From the NCBI GenBank assembly GCA_963643985.1, contig CAVINP010000056.1, positions 1-12,653 on the forward strand: 12,653 nucleotides of DNA, given 5' to 3'. The position numbers and the translations under genes were made by a program. The notes under the pieces were generated by a model. It was not told the DNA's origin, ran no database searches, and saw only the letters and a program-made list of their open reading frames with translations. The stretch comes from SFTH01 sp963643985 (GTDB lineage Bacteria; Bacillota; Clostridia; Christensenellales; Aristaeellaceae). Shown here one piece after another: positions 7,270 through 12,653 of the stretch (positions within the stretch are counted from its first letter, which is position 1; each line of letters begins with the position of its first letter).

Positions 7270-7375
7270 CAACTGCCGGCATCCTCCCGTGCAACACGGG
7301 AAGAGTGCACCGGGGATATCCCGATTTGGGCGCATCATTCACCCCATGAAGCGCGCAGCCTCATGGGGCAGTTGG
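7270..7375 (-). other. inverted-repeat-rich leader between yidD and yidC
   Basis: The 133 bases between yidD and yidC hold four inverted repeats. An outer 8-bp pair is CAACTGCC (7270-7277) with GGCAGTTG (7368-7375). Inside it are the hairpins CCCGTG/CACGGG (7286-7300) and CCCCATGA/TCATGGGG (7343-7369), plus the palindrome GGGATATCCC near 7314-7323. None is followed by a U-run on the minus strand, so terminators are unlikely. It may be an mRNA processing or stability element, or a regulatory leader for yidC and jag. Confidence 0.5.
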
Positions 7376-7376
7376 T

Positions 7377-7607
7377 TCACGGAACCGGATCATATCCGCC
7401 CTTGCTGAACGGATTGCAGCGCAATATCCGGCGCAGCGCCAGATATCCGCCCTTGATTGCGCCGTACTTTTGTATGGCCTGCATGGCATACTGCGAGCAG
7501 GTCGGGATATAGCGGCAGCACGGCCTGTGCATCGGCGATATGGCAACACGGTAAAACTGAATCAGCCACAGCAGCATGCGCTTTGGTATCTGTTTCAGGA
7601 AACGCAT
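7377..7607 (-). CDS. yidD: YidD membrane-protein insertion efficiency factor
   Basis: This 76-residue protein matches the small YidD family, which assists YidC-dependent insertion at the inner face of the membrane. An N-terminal amphipathic segment (MRFLKQIPKRMLLWLIQFYR) precedes the family signature: CCRYIPTCSQYA (30-41), then KYGAIKGGYLALRRILRCNP (47-66), and a C-terminal GGYDPVP. The cysteines at 30, 31, 37 and 64 are typical. The ATG at 7607 starts two bases after the rnpA stop, and its RBS-like AGAGGA lies inside rnpA, so translation is probably coupled. The frame is open further upstream, but that part is antisense-frame rnpA sequence and the family begins here. Confidence 0.94.
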   Translation of the reverse strand: MRFLKQIPKRMLLWLIQFYRVAISPMHRPCCRYIPTCSQYAMQAIQKYGAIKGGYLALRRILRCNPFSKGGYDPVP

Positions 7608-7609
7608 AT

Positions 7610-7984
7610 TCACACGTCCTCTTTCACAAGCCCCGCACGGCGAAGCGCGCCGTACAGCTCCCGCGTAAGCTCTTCGTGCGAAACCATTTTCAGCGCCGGA
7701 CGCGCAATGAAGACATACTTTCCGCACTTGAGCTGCGTGCGCATTCTGCGCACATCCTCGCGCATGCACCGCCGGATGCGGTTGCGCGTGACGGCATTGC
7801 CCACCTTGGACGACACGGAAAAGCCGAAGCGCTGATCGCGTGCCTTGAGGTGGATCAATACCAGATTCTTTGAGGGATACGAGCGCCCCTTGCGATAAAC
7901 ATAGCGGTAGTGCTTGTTCTCGCCCAGTCTGTATCTGCGCGGAAAGCTCTCAGAGCCTGCCGCTTTCACGCTTCCCTCTTGCAT
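7610..7984 (-). CDS. rnpA: ribonuclease P protein component
   Basis: RnpA is the basic protein cofactor of RNase P, which matures tRNA 5' ends. From ATG at 7984 it is 124 residues, near the usual 110-130. The family's start, RRYRLGENKHYRYVYRKGRS, is at 16-35. The RNA-binding signature SSKVGNAVTRNRIRRCMRE is at 58-76. The ATG has no Shine-Dalgarno site. An in-frame GTG at 7969, with GAGGG four bases upstream, would give 119 residues and is a credible alternative start. It lies 11 bases after rpmH, in the order conserved across bacteria, and shares its promoter. Confidence 0.94.
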   Translation of the reverse strand: MQEGSVKAAGSESFPRRYRLGENKHYRYVYRKGRSYPSKNLVLIHLKARDQRFGFSVSSKVGNAVTRNRIRRCMREDVRRMRTQLKCGKYVFIARPALKMVSHEELTRELYGALRRAGLVKEDV

Positions 7985-7995
7985 TTTGGTTTAAA

Positions 7996-8130
7996 TCAGA
8001 CGGTCAGGGTCTTGCGGCCGCGGGCACGGCGAGCCTTCAGGACGTTGCGGCCGGCACGGGTCTTCATGCGGGCGCGGAAACCATGGACCTTGGACCTCTG
8101 ACGCTTCTTGGGCTGGTAAGTACGGAACAT
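7996..8130 (-). CDS. rpmH: 50S ribosomal protein L34
   Basis: This is a 44-residue, highly basic protein beginning MFRTYQPKKRQRSKVHGFRA and ending in the ARRARGRKTLTV tail typical of L34. It binds 23S rRNA in the large subunit. The RBS AAAGGAG is about eight bases before the ATG. It is the first gene of the five-gene set, transcribed from the strong promoter at 8213-8241 with a leader of about 75 bases. Unusually, neither dnaA nor oriC-like DnaA boxes lie upstream; rmuC and argS are there instead. Confidence 0.97.
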   Translation of the reverse strand: MFRTYQPKKRQRSKVHGFRARMKTRAGRNVLKARRARGRKTLTV

Positions 8131-8212
8131 TGAAAACAACTCCTTTAAATTATGATCTGTTTATCTGCCTTCGCCCTCATCAGGCAAGACTTTCCAAACA
8201 TATAGCCTCATT

Positions 8213-8241
8213 ATTATATGTTTTTTGATGCCTCGTGTCAA
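8213..8241 (-). promoter_or_regulatory. rpmH operon promoter (perfect consensus)
   Basis: On the minus strand, TTGACA (8241-8236) and TATAAT (8218-8213) are exactly 17 bases apart. Both boxes are perfect. This predicts high expression of rpmH and downstream genes. Confidence 0.93.
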
Positions 8242-8283
8242 GTCAAACTGCGTGAAAACCCGCCATTGATTCGGAAATTTTGT

Positions 8284-8349
8284 GTTCGAGCGACTGCTTT
8301 GCCGGGATACCTCTCCCCCGATGGGATCGGGCAGGGGCATTCCTGTTCC
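8284..8349. other. intergenic palindromic stretch, possible repeat relic
   Basis: The 129 bases between rmuC and the rpmH promoter hold a perfect hairpin CCCGAT/ATCGGG (8317-8331) with a GGG loop. No T-run follows on either strand, so it is a poor terminator candidate. TCGAGCGACTGC (8286-8297) and TTCCTGTTCC (8340-8349) recur, in the same order and with one mismatch in total, inside repeat copy 2 at 11479-11490 and 11508-11517. It may be a degraded relative. I see no gene here. Confidence 0.35.
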
Positions 8350-8370
8350 CTTTTCCCTCGCCGCAGGCGA

Positions 8371-9456
8371 TTACATGAGCTTCTTGGATATCTTCCTTGA
8401 TCTGTTCTCAAGGCTGTCCAATTCGGCCTCGGCCTGATTGAGGCGCTGCCGCACACGGGTAAAGCCCTCCTGAAAATGCGTAAATTCCTCTCGCAGTTCA
8501 TCAAAGAGTACCAGTGCCTCGCCGCTGCGCTTCTCCAGTTCGCAGGTGCGAAAGCCCATCTGCAGGCTGGTGAGCAGTGCACAGAGTGTGGACGGGCCGG
8601 AGATCAGCACGCGATACCTGCTCTGCATGCGCTCGATAAGCCCGGTGATCTGTGCCACGGACGCATAGAGTCCCTCCGAGGGCAGGAACATCACGGCAAA
8701 GTCCACCGTCTGCGGAGGATTGATGTATTTTTCGGAAATCTGTTTGGCCTGTTCCATCACGGCCCGTTCCAGCCGGGCAGCGCACTTCTCGCGCAGTGCG
8801 GCATCGTCCGTGGCCTGGGCCTCGACCAGCCTTATGTAGTCTTCCTGCGGAAACTTGGAGTCGATGGGCAGCAGCACGCACTCGCGCTCCCTGGCCGGCA
8901 GTTTGAGCGCATACTCCACACGCAGGGATGAGCCCTCGGGGATCTGCGCGTTCTCGGTGAACTGCTCCGGCGAAAACATCTGACTGAGCACATTGCCCAG
9001 CAGCACCTCGCCCCAGACGCCACGCGTCTTGACATTGCCCAGCACCTTTTTGAGGTCGGTCACGTTGTCGGCCAGATCGCGCATCTCGCCCAGACCCCGG
9101 TGCACATTCGCCAGCTGTGCATTGACCAGTTTAAAGGATTCGTTCAGGCGGCTGTCCAGCTTTTCGCCCACCGTGCGGCGCATCTCCGTAAGCTTTTCCT
9201 CGTTGCTGCGCGTGAGGGCATCCATGCGCGTCTCAAGTGCGCCGCTCATATTGGCCATCTGCCGCGTGCTTTCATTTAATGCCTGGCTCAGACGCTCCAC
9301 GCGTTCGGCTTGCGCCTCGTTCTCGCGGCGCAGCTGTGCGAGCAGGCGGCTGCGGTCGCGGCGCGATCTGCTGCCCTGCAGTATCAGCAGCACAACGGCG
9401 GTGATCAGGGCTGCCGCCATCACCGCCGCGAATACAATACTTTGATTCATGTTCAT
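8371..9456 (-). CDS. rmuC: RmuC-family DNA recombination protein
   Basis: RmuC proteins limit DNA rearrangement at inverted repeats; the mechanism is unclear, and a nuclease-like fold is predicted for the family. The 361-residue protein starts with one membrane segment (about residues 5-27), then a long charged coiled coil (30-115). The RmuC core follows, with GNVKTRGVWGEVLLGNVLSQ (140-159), LPIDSKFPQEDY (196-207, holding the Asp and Lys of the PD-(D/E)xK-like site) and FLPSEGLYA (257-265), and ends in another coiled coil. The ATG overlaps the argS stop by one base (TAATG), with no clear Shine-Dalgarno site, so translation is probably coupled to argS. A second ATG two codons later (9450) is possible. 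It is slightly shorter than many homologues, and the C-terminus is intact. Confidence 0.92.
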   Translation of the reverse strand: MNMNQSIVFAAVMAAALITAVVLLILQGSRSRRDRSRLLAQLRRENEAQAERVERLSQALNESTRQMANMSGALETRMDALTRSNEEKLTEMRRTVGEKLDSRLNESFKLVNAQLANVHRGLGEMRDLADNVTDLKKVLGNVKTRGVWGEVLLGNVLSQMFSPEQFTENAQIPEGSSLRVEYALKLPARERECVLLPIDSKFPQEDYIRLVEAQATDDAALREKCAARLERAVMEQAKQISEKYINPPQTVDFAVMFLPSEGLYASVAQITGLIERMQSRYRVLISGPSTLCALLTSLQMGFRTCELEKRSGEALVLFDELREEFTHFQEGFTRVRQRLNQAEAELDSLENRSRKISKKLM

Positions 9457-11165
9457 TACATGCGCTCGGGGGCTTCCAGACCGATCAGCTCCAGCGCCTT
9501 GGCAATGGTCTGCCGCACGGCACGGGTCAGCATCAGTCGTGCGGACCTGACACCCAAGTCGTCCACCATGACCTTGCGCTCATAGTAGAACTTGTTGTAG
9601 GTCTGTGCCAGATCCACGCTGTAGCGCGTGATCATCGAAGGCTCGTTCTTCTGCATGGCGGCCTTGAGGATCTCAGGGAACTGCTCGAGCATGCGCACCA
9701 CGTCCTGAGATTCGGGATCCGTCAGTGCAGTAAAGTCCGGCGCGGCATCGCAGCTGCCCGCCTTGCGCAGCACGGAGCAGCAGCGTGCGTGGGTGTACAT
9801 GACGTACGGGCCGGTCTCGCCGTCAAAGTTCAGTGCACGATCCCAGTAGAAGTCGATGTCCTTGATGCGGTTGTTGTACAAGGCAAAGAACACCACTGCG
9901 CCCACGCCGACCTGACGCGCCACAACATCCTTGTTTTCCAGATCCGGGCTCTTTTCGTCGATGATCTTGCGGGCCTTCGTGATGGCGGTGTTGAGCAGGT
10001 CCTCCAGATACACGACGCGGCCCTCGCGGGTGGAAAGCGTCTGTCCCTCAAAGGAGACCATACCGAAGGACACGTGCTCGCAGTTTTTGTACCAGTCATA
10101 GCCCATCAGTTCCAGCACCTTGAACAGCTGGCGGAAATGCAGATCCTGCTGGTAGGCCACGACGTAGAGCGACTTGTCAAAGTGGTAGGTGTCCTGACGG
10201 TACTTGGCCGCTGCGAGGTCGCGGGTGATATACAGCGTCGCTCCGTCCGAGCGCAGTATCAGCGCCGGCGGCATGCCGTAGGGCTCCAGATCCACGATTT
10301 GTGCTCCCTGGTCCTCCTTGAGCAGACCCTTGGCGCAAAGATCGTCGATGATGGGCTGCATCTTATCGTTGTAGAAGCTCTCGCCCGCGTAGGAATCAAA
10401 CTTCACGCCCAGCATGTCGTAGACGCGTTCGGCATCCTTGAGGGTGACGGACTTGAACCAGTTGAATATCTCAAGCGCCTCCGGATCGCCGTCTTCGATC
10501 TTCTTGAACCAGTGGCGGCCCTCATCGTTGAGTGCCTCATTTTCCTTGGCCTCGGCATTGAAGCGCACGTAGAGCTTGACCATCTCGTCCACGCCGCCCG
10601 CCGCAACGGTATCGTGATCGCCCCAGCGCTTGTAGGCCGCGATCATCTTGCCGAACTGCGTGCCCCAGTCACCCAGATGGTTGACACCCACGGCATTCCA
10701 GCCGAAGAACTTGTAGAGCTTGTAGAGGGAATTGCCGATCATCGTGGTGGACAGATGCCCGATGTGAAAGCGCTTGGCGATGTTGATGGAAGAATAGTCC
10801 AGCACCACCGTCTTGCCTGCGCCGGAATTGTCCGAGCCGTACTGCTCACCCCGGTCGATGACGGCCCCAACCACCTTTTCGGCGTAGGTCGCGCGGTCAA
10901 TAAAGAAGTTCAGATAGCCCTTGACGGACTCCACGCGACTGAGGTAGGGTGCGTGAATCTCTGCAGCCAGTGCGTCGGAGATCATCATGGGTGACTTGCG
11001 CAGCGTCTTGGACAGTTTGAAGCATGGGAAGGCGTAGTCACCCATGTCGGTGCTCGGCGGAATTTCCAGAGCCGCCGCGATATCCGCGCTCTGCAGCCCC
11101 GCACCGCCCAGCGCATGCTCCGCTGCGGCGATGATTTCATTTGCGATTGAAAGCTTAAAATCCAT
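9456..11165 (-). CDS. argS: arginyl-tRNA synthetase
   Basis: This class I synthetase charges tRNA-Arg in the cytoplasm. It is 569 residues, the normal size. The N-terminal domain that contacts the tRNA elbow covers about 1-110. The Rossmann core carries the HIGH signature in SINIAKRFHIGHL (126-138), with His134 to His137. The ArgRS stretch VNHLGDWGTQFGKMI follows (161-175). As usual for ArgRS, the KMSKS motif is degenerate, here LSTREGRVVYLEDLL. The C-terminal DALR anticodon domain ends in LIGLEAPERM, the family's typical terminus. The RBS GGGAGTG lies about nine bases before the ATG, and a promoter is visible upstream. It is co-transcribed with rmuC. Confidence 0.97.
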   Translation of the reverse strand: MDFKLSIANEIIAAAEHALGGAGLQSADIAAALEIPPSTDMGDYAFPCFKLSKTLRKSPMMISDALAAEIHAPYLSRVESVKGYLNFFIDRATYAEKVVGAVIDRGEQYGSDNSGAGKTVVLDYSSINIAKRFHIGHLSTTMIGNSLYKLYKFFGWNAVGVNHLGDWGTQFGKMIAAYKRWGDHDTVAAGGVDEMVKLYVRFNAEAKENEALNDEGRHWFKKIEDGDPEALEIFNWFKSVTLKDAERVYDMLGVKFDSYAGESFYNDKMQPIIDDLCAKGLLKEDQGAQIVDLEPYGMPPALILRSDGATLYITRDLAAAKYRQDTYHFDKSLYVVAYQQDLHFRQLFKVLELMGYDWYKNCEHVSFGMVSFEGQTLSTREGRVVYLEDLLNTAITKARKIIDEKSPDLENKDVVARQVGVGAVVFFALYNNRIKDIDFYWDRALNFDGETGPYVMYTHARCCSVLRKAGSCDAAPDFTALTDPESQDVVRMLEQFPEILKAAMQKNEPSMITRYSVDLAQTYNKFYYERKVMVDDLGVRSARLMLTRAVRQTIAKALELIGLEAPERM

Positions 11166-11206
11166 ATTTCATTCACTCCCATAACCGGATAACGGCTGAT
11201 GATGCT

Positions 11207-11235
11207 ATTATATCAGATACGGGCCATTTTGACCA
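11207..11235 (-). promoter_or_regulatory. argS-rmuC promoter
   Basis: On the minus strand a perfect TATAAT (11212-11207) lies 17 bases after TGGTCA (11235-11230), which matches four of six consensus bases. The leader to argS would be about 35 bases. No T-box features are visible upstream of argS. Confidence 0.7.
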
Positions 11236-11332
11236 GCACGGTGCGTTAATTATTGCGGGTCAGTGGTCAGTGAAACAGTGAAGGGCATAACGGGAGGATG
11301 CGCCATGAGTTTCCGTAACAAAGCGTTTCCGA

Positions 11333-11361
11333 TTGACTTTTGGCAAAGGAGAAGGTAGAAT
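11333..11361 (+). promoter_or_regulatory. probable promoter of the CBM9-like gene
   Basis: TTGACT (11333-11338) and TAGAAT (11356-11361) are 17 bases apart, each one mismatch from consensus. Transcription from here would carry repeat copy 2 in a leader of about 190 bases. The stretch between the argS promoter and this one (11236-11332) holds nothing else I can identify. Confidence 0.6.
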
Positions 11362-11380
11362 GGAGAAAAAAATAATGTTC

Positions 11381-11533
11381 TTCACGGAAAACCGGGATGA
11401 TTATCCAACCCCTCCGCCGCCCACGCGGTCCCCTCCCCTTTACAGCAGTCGCGCTACTGCCGAAGGCAAGGGGATCTGTCGAGCGAATGCGGGGCTGAGG
11501 GTTAGCGTTCCTGTTCCTCCGGCTTTCCGTGAT
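11381..11533 (+). repeat. intergenic repeat with terminal inverted repeats, copy 2, inverted relative to copy 1
   Basis: The ends TTCACGGAAAACCGG (11381-11395) and CCGGCTTTCCGTGAT (11519-11533) form an inverted repeat with two mismatches. The first about 60 bases align with the reverse complement of copy 1: the end, a GGGAT...GA stretch, then AACCCCTCCGCCG and GCGGTCCCCTCCCCTT (11408-11441). The rest differs and is longer; it contains a GCAGT/ACTGC hairpin near 11448-11463 and a GGGG-rich stretch complementary to the CCCC tracts. It carries no ORF of its own and fills most of the gap before the CBM9-like gene. Confidence 0.75.
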
Positions 11534-11558
11534 GCGCAAAAGAAAGGACTCATCTCCC

Positions 11559-12200
11559 ATGAACCAAAGCTACATCATCCACCGCCTGCCGGAGAGCGTG
11601 TCTGTCTTTCATCTGTGCGGCGAATTCTTCCCCGATCGTCTTCCCGAACCCTGGGCCGACCTGCCCGAGGCCAAAATCAACCAATTTCCCTGGACACGGG
11701 ACTACACCCCCGAGTGCGCGGCACGCGTAGGTTGGAACAAGCAGGGACTTCACGTACTGATGTACGCCTGCGAAGAGACCATCCGTTGCGAGGAAACCCG
11801 GGTCGGCGGCGATGTCTACCGCGACAGCTGTCTGGAATTCTTCCTCTCTCCCGATGCAGCCAGCCTCAAATACGTCAACATCGAGGCAAACCCCAGGGGC
11901 GTCGTGCACATGGGGCTCGGCGATTCCAGATACAACCGGCAGGTATTCTCTGTCATTCCCGAGGGCTTTGACATCACCCATTCCGAGCACAGGGGCGCAT
12001 GGTGGGCAATAAGCTATACCGTGCCCGCGTCCTTCATACTGGAGCACTTCGGTGTAACGCTCGCGAGCGGTCTGAACATGCGGGGCAACTTCTATTCCTG
12101 CGGCGATGCGGCGCGCATTCACTACGGCATGTTCAAGGGCTTTGATCTGCCCGAACCGGACTATCACAGGCCCGAGCTCTTTGCCGATATTCTGCTCTGA
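11559..12200 (+). CDS. CBM9-like (carbohydrate-binding family 9-like) protein
   Basis: This 213-residue protein resembles the single-domain CBM9-like family found in many Bacillota and Bacteroidota. The recognisable blocks are the early tryptophan and WTRDY region (45-49), an ARVGWNKQGLHVLMYACEE strand pair (55-73), the core GGDVYRDSCLEFFLSP (83-98) with YVNIEANPRGVVHMGLG (105-121), and the terminal MRGNFYSCGD (174-183) followed by PEPDYHRPELF (198-208). Family members are thought to bind sugars, but the ligand here is unknown. There is no signal peptide or membrane segment, so it should be cytoplasmic, which is odd for a sugar-binding domain. The start is ATG 11559, with AAAGGA about ten bases upstream. 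In-frame GTG and ATG codons at 11529-11534 fall inside the repeat end and are rejected. The gene is monocistronic; no clear terminator is seen. Confidence 0.8.
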   Translation: MNQSYIIHRLPESVSVFHLCGEFFPDRLPEPWADLPEAKINQFPWTRDYTPECAARVGWNKQGLHVLMYACEETIRCEETRVGGDVYRDSCLEFFLSPDAASLKYVNIEANPRGVVHMGLGDSRYNRQVFSVIPEGFDITHSEHRGAWWAISYTVPASFILEHFGVTLASGLNMRGNFYSCGDAARIHYGMFKGFDLPEPDYHRPELFADILL

Positions 12201-12243
12201 GAAAGCGTTACAGTTCGTTCATAAATTACGGCATGTTTATTCA

Positions 12244-12272
12244 TTGACATTTACTGACCTTCAGCCTATAAT
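12244..12272 (+). promoter_or_regulatory. promoter of the HtrA-like protease gene (perfect consensus)
   Basis: TTGACA (12244-12249) and TATAAT (12267-12272) are both perfect and 17 bases apart. The leader of about 60 bases contains a small TTCAG/CTGAA hairpin (12282-12298). I see no CIRCE or CtsR-like operator. Confidence 0.92.
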
Positions 12273-12339
12273 ACAGACAGTTTCAGGGAAAGACTGAAGC
12301 GAAGCAAATCAGCAACTTGAAAAAGGAGAGTTGAGTAAT

Positions 12340-12653
12340 ATGAAGAAGCATGTCAATGCAAATTCCCATCGCGGATTATTCCTGGCAACAAGCTTCGTGC
12401 TTGCCCTCGCAATTGCTTTCTGCGGTGCAATGACTGCAGGCGGCCTGCTGAACGCCAAGAAGGCCGTGGCCGAGACCACAACCGAGACAGCAAACACCAC
12501 TGCAACGGAGCCTGAATCCGATCCGAGCCCGGCTGTGTACGTCGCACAGAAGAACGCCAACAGCGTTGTGGGTGTCATCACCTACACGCAGACCTGGGAT
12601 CGCTCCTCGGGCGAGGTTGAAGAAACCACCTACGCACAGGGCAGCGGCGTCGT
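12340..12653 (+). CDS. HtrA/DegP-family (S1C) trypsin-like serine protease, N-terminal part only
   Basis: The first 104 codons of an open frame run off the window end. A short basic N-terminus is followed by one hydrophobic segment (about residues 13-37, GLFLATSFVLALAIAFC onward) that should act as a signal anchor. Next comes a T/E/P-rich linker (45-65), then the beginning of the protease domain: VYVAQKNANSVVGVIT (67-82), an insertion TQTWDRSSGEVEETT, and AQGSGVV (98-104), the strand that precedes the catalytic His in S1C proteases. Catalytic residues and any PDZ domain lie outside the window. Cys28 is not in a proper lipobox. Such proteases degrade misfolded envelope proteins outside the membrane. 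The RBS AAGGAG (12323-12328) supports the start. Confidence 0.85.
   Translation, partial: MKKHVNANSHRGLFLATSFVLALAIAFCGAMTAGGLLNAKKAVAETTTETANTTATEPESDPSPAVYVAQKNANSVVGVITYTQTWDRSSGEVEETTYAQGSGV

Noticed and set aside
7244..7342. 33-residue N-terminal extension of YidC
   Set aside because: The frame is open, but the sequence is the hairpin-rich intergenic leader. The ATG at 7243 has a strong GGAGGAG, and family proteins begin near there.
8131..8241. search for dnaA boxes or oriC upstream of rpmH
   Set aside because: No cluster matching TTATCCACA is visible; only the rpmH promoter and leader are supported.
8317..8331. hairpin after rmuC as a terminator
   Set aside because: The stem is perfect, but no T-run follows it on either strand.
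9789..10994. 401-codon open frame on the plus strand opposite argS
   Set aside because: It is an antisense shadow of argS, rich in H, V, L and D as typical of reversed GC-rich genes, without an RBS or promoter.
11333..11971. 212-codon open frame on the plus strand across repeat copy 2
   Set aside because: It runs through the repeat and then out of frame with the CBM9-like gene; its product is low-complexity P/S/R-rich sequence.
1..12653. CRISPR array, tRNA or rRNA genes, transposase or phage genes
   Set aside because: No regularly spaced repeats, tRNA-like cloverleaf sequence, rRNA signature or recombinase motif was seen by eye on either strand.

Overview
The window looks like chromosomal core sequence from a Gram-positive anaerobe, most likely a Clostridia-class member of the Bacillota with moderately high GC. 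The evidence is an NfnAB-type electron-bifurcating flavoprotein pair, a serine T-box leader on serS, strong Shine-Dalgarno sites, TTGACA/TATAAT promoters with 17-base spacing, a type I asparaginase, and the Firmicutes-style set rpmH-rnpA-yidD-yidC-jag. I cannot name the genus. No phage, plasmid, CRISPR or transposase gene is visible.

Layout. (1) 1-2262, minus strand: nfnA followed by nfnB, translationally coupled; nfnB is cut by the window start near its C-terminus. (2) 2263-4006, plus strand: a divergent promoter region, a serine-specific T-box leader with its terminator, serS, and a perfect 10-bp terminator hairpin. (3) 4012-5261, plus strand: a 109-bp intergenic repeat with terminal inverted repeats, then a type I L-asparaginase read from a TTG start, ending in a bidirectional terminator. 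(4) 5296-8241, minus strand: rpmH, rnpA, yidD, yidC and jag behind a perfect consensus promoter. They encode ribosomal protein L34, the RNase P protein, two membrane-insertion factors and an RNA-binding regulator. (5) 8371-11235, minus strand: argS and rmuC, joined by a one-base stop/start overlap. (6) 11333-12653, plus strand: a promoter, a second copy of the intergenic repeat in inverted orientation inside the 5' leader, a CBM9-like protein gene, and the start of a membrane-anchored HtrA-type serine protease gene with its own consensus promoter.

How the parts fit. Most genes are housekeeping: aminoacylation (SerRS, ArgRS), ribosome and RNase P supply, membrane-protein insertion, redox balance between NADH, NADPH and ferredoxin, asparagine breakdown, genome maintenance (RmuC) and envelope proteolysis (HtrA). 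serS should be switched on by uncharged tRNA-Ser. I see no candidate for a wholly new multigene system. The least-explained features are the intergenic repeat family (two clear copies and one doubtful relic) and the inverted-repeat-rich leader between yidD and yidC.
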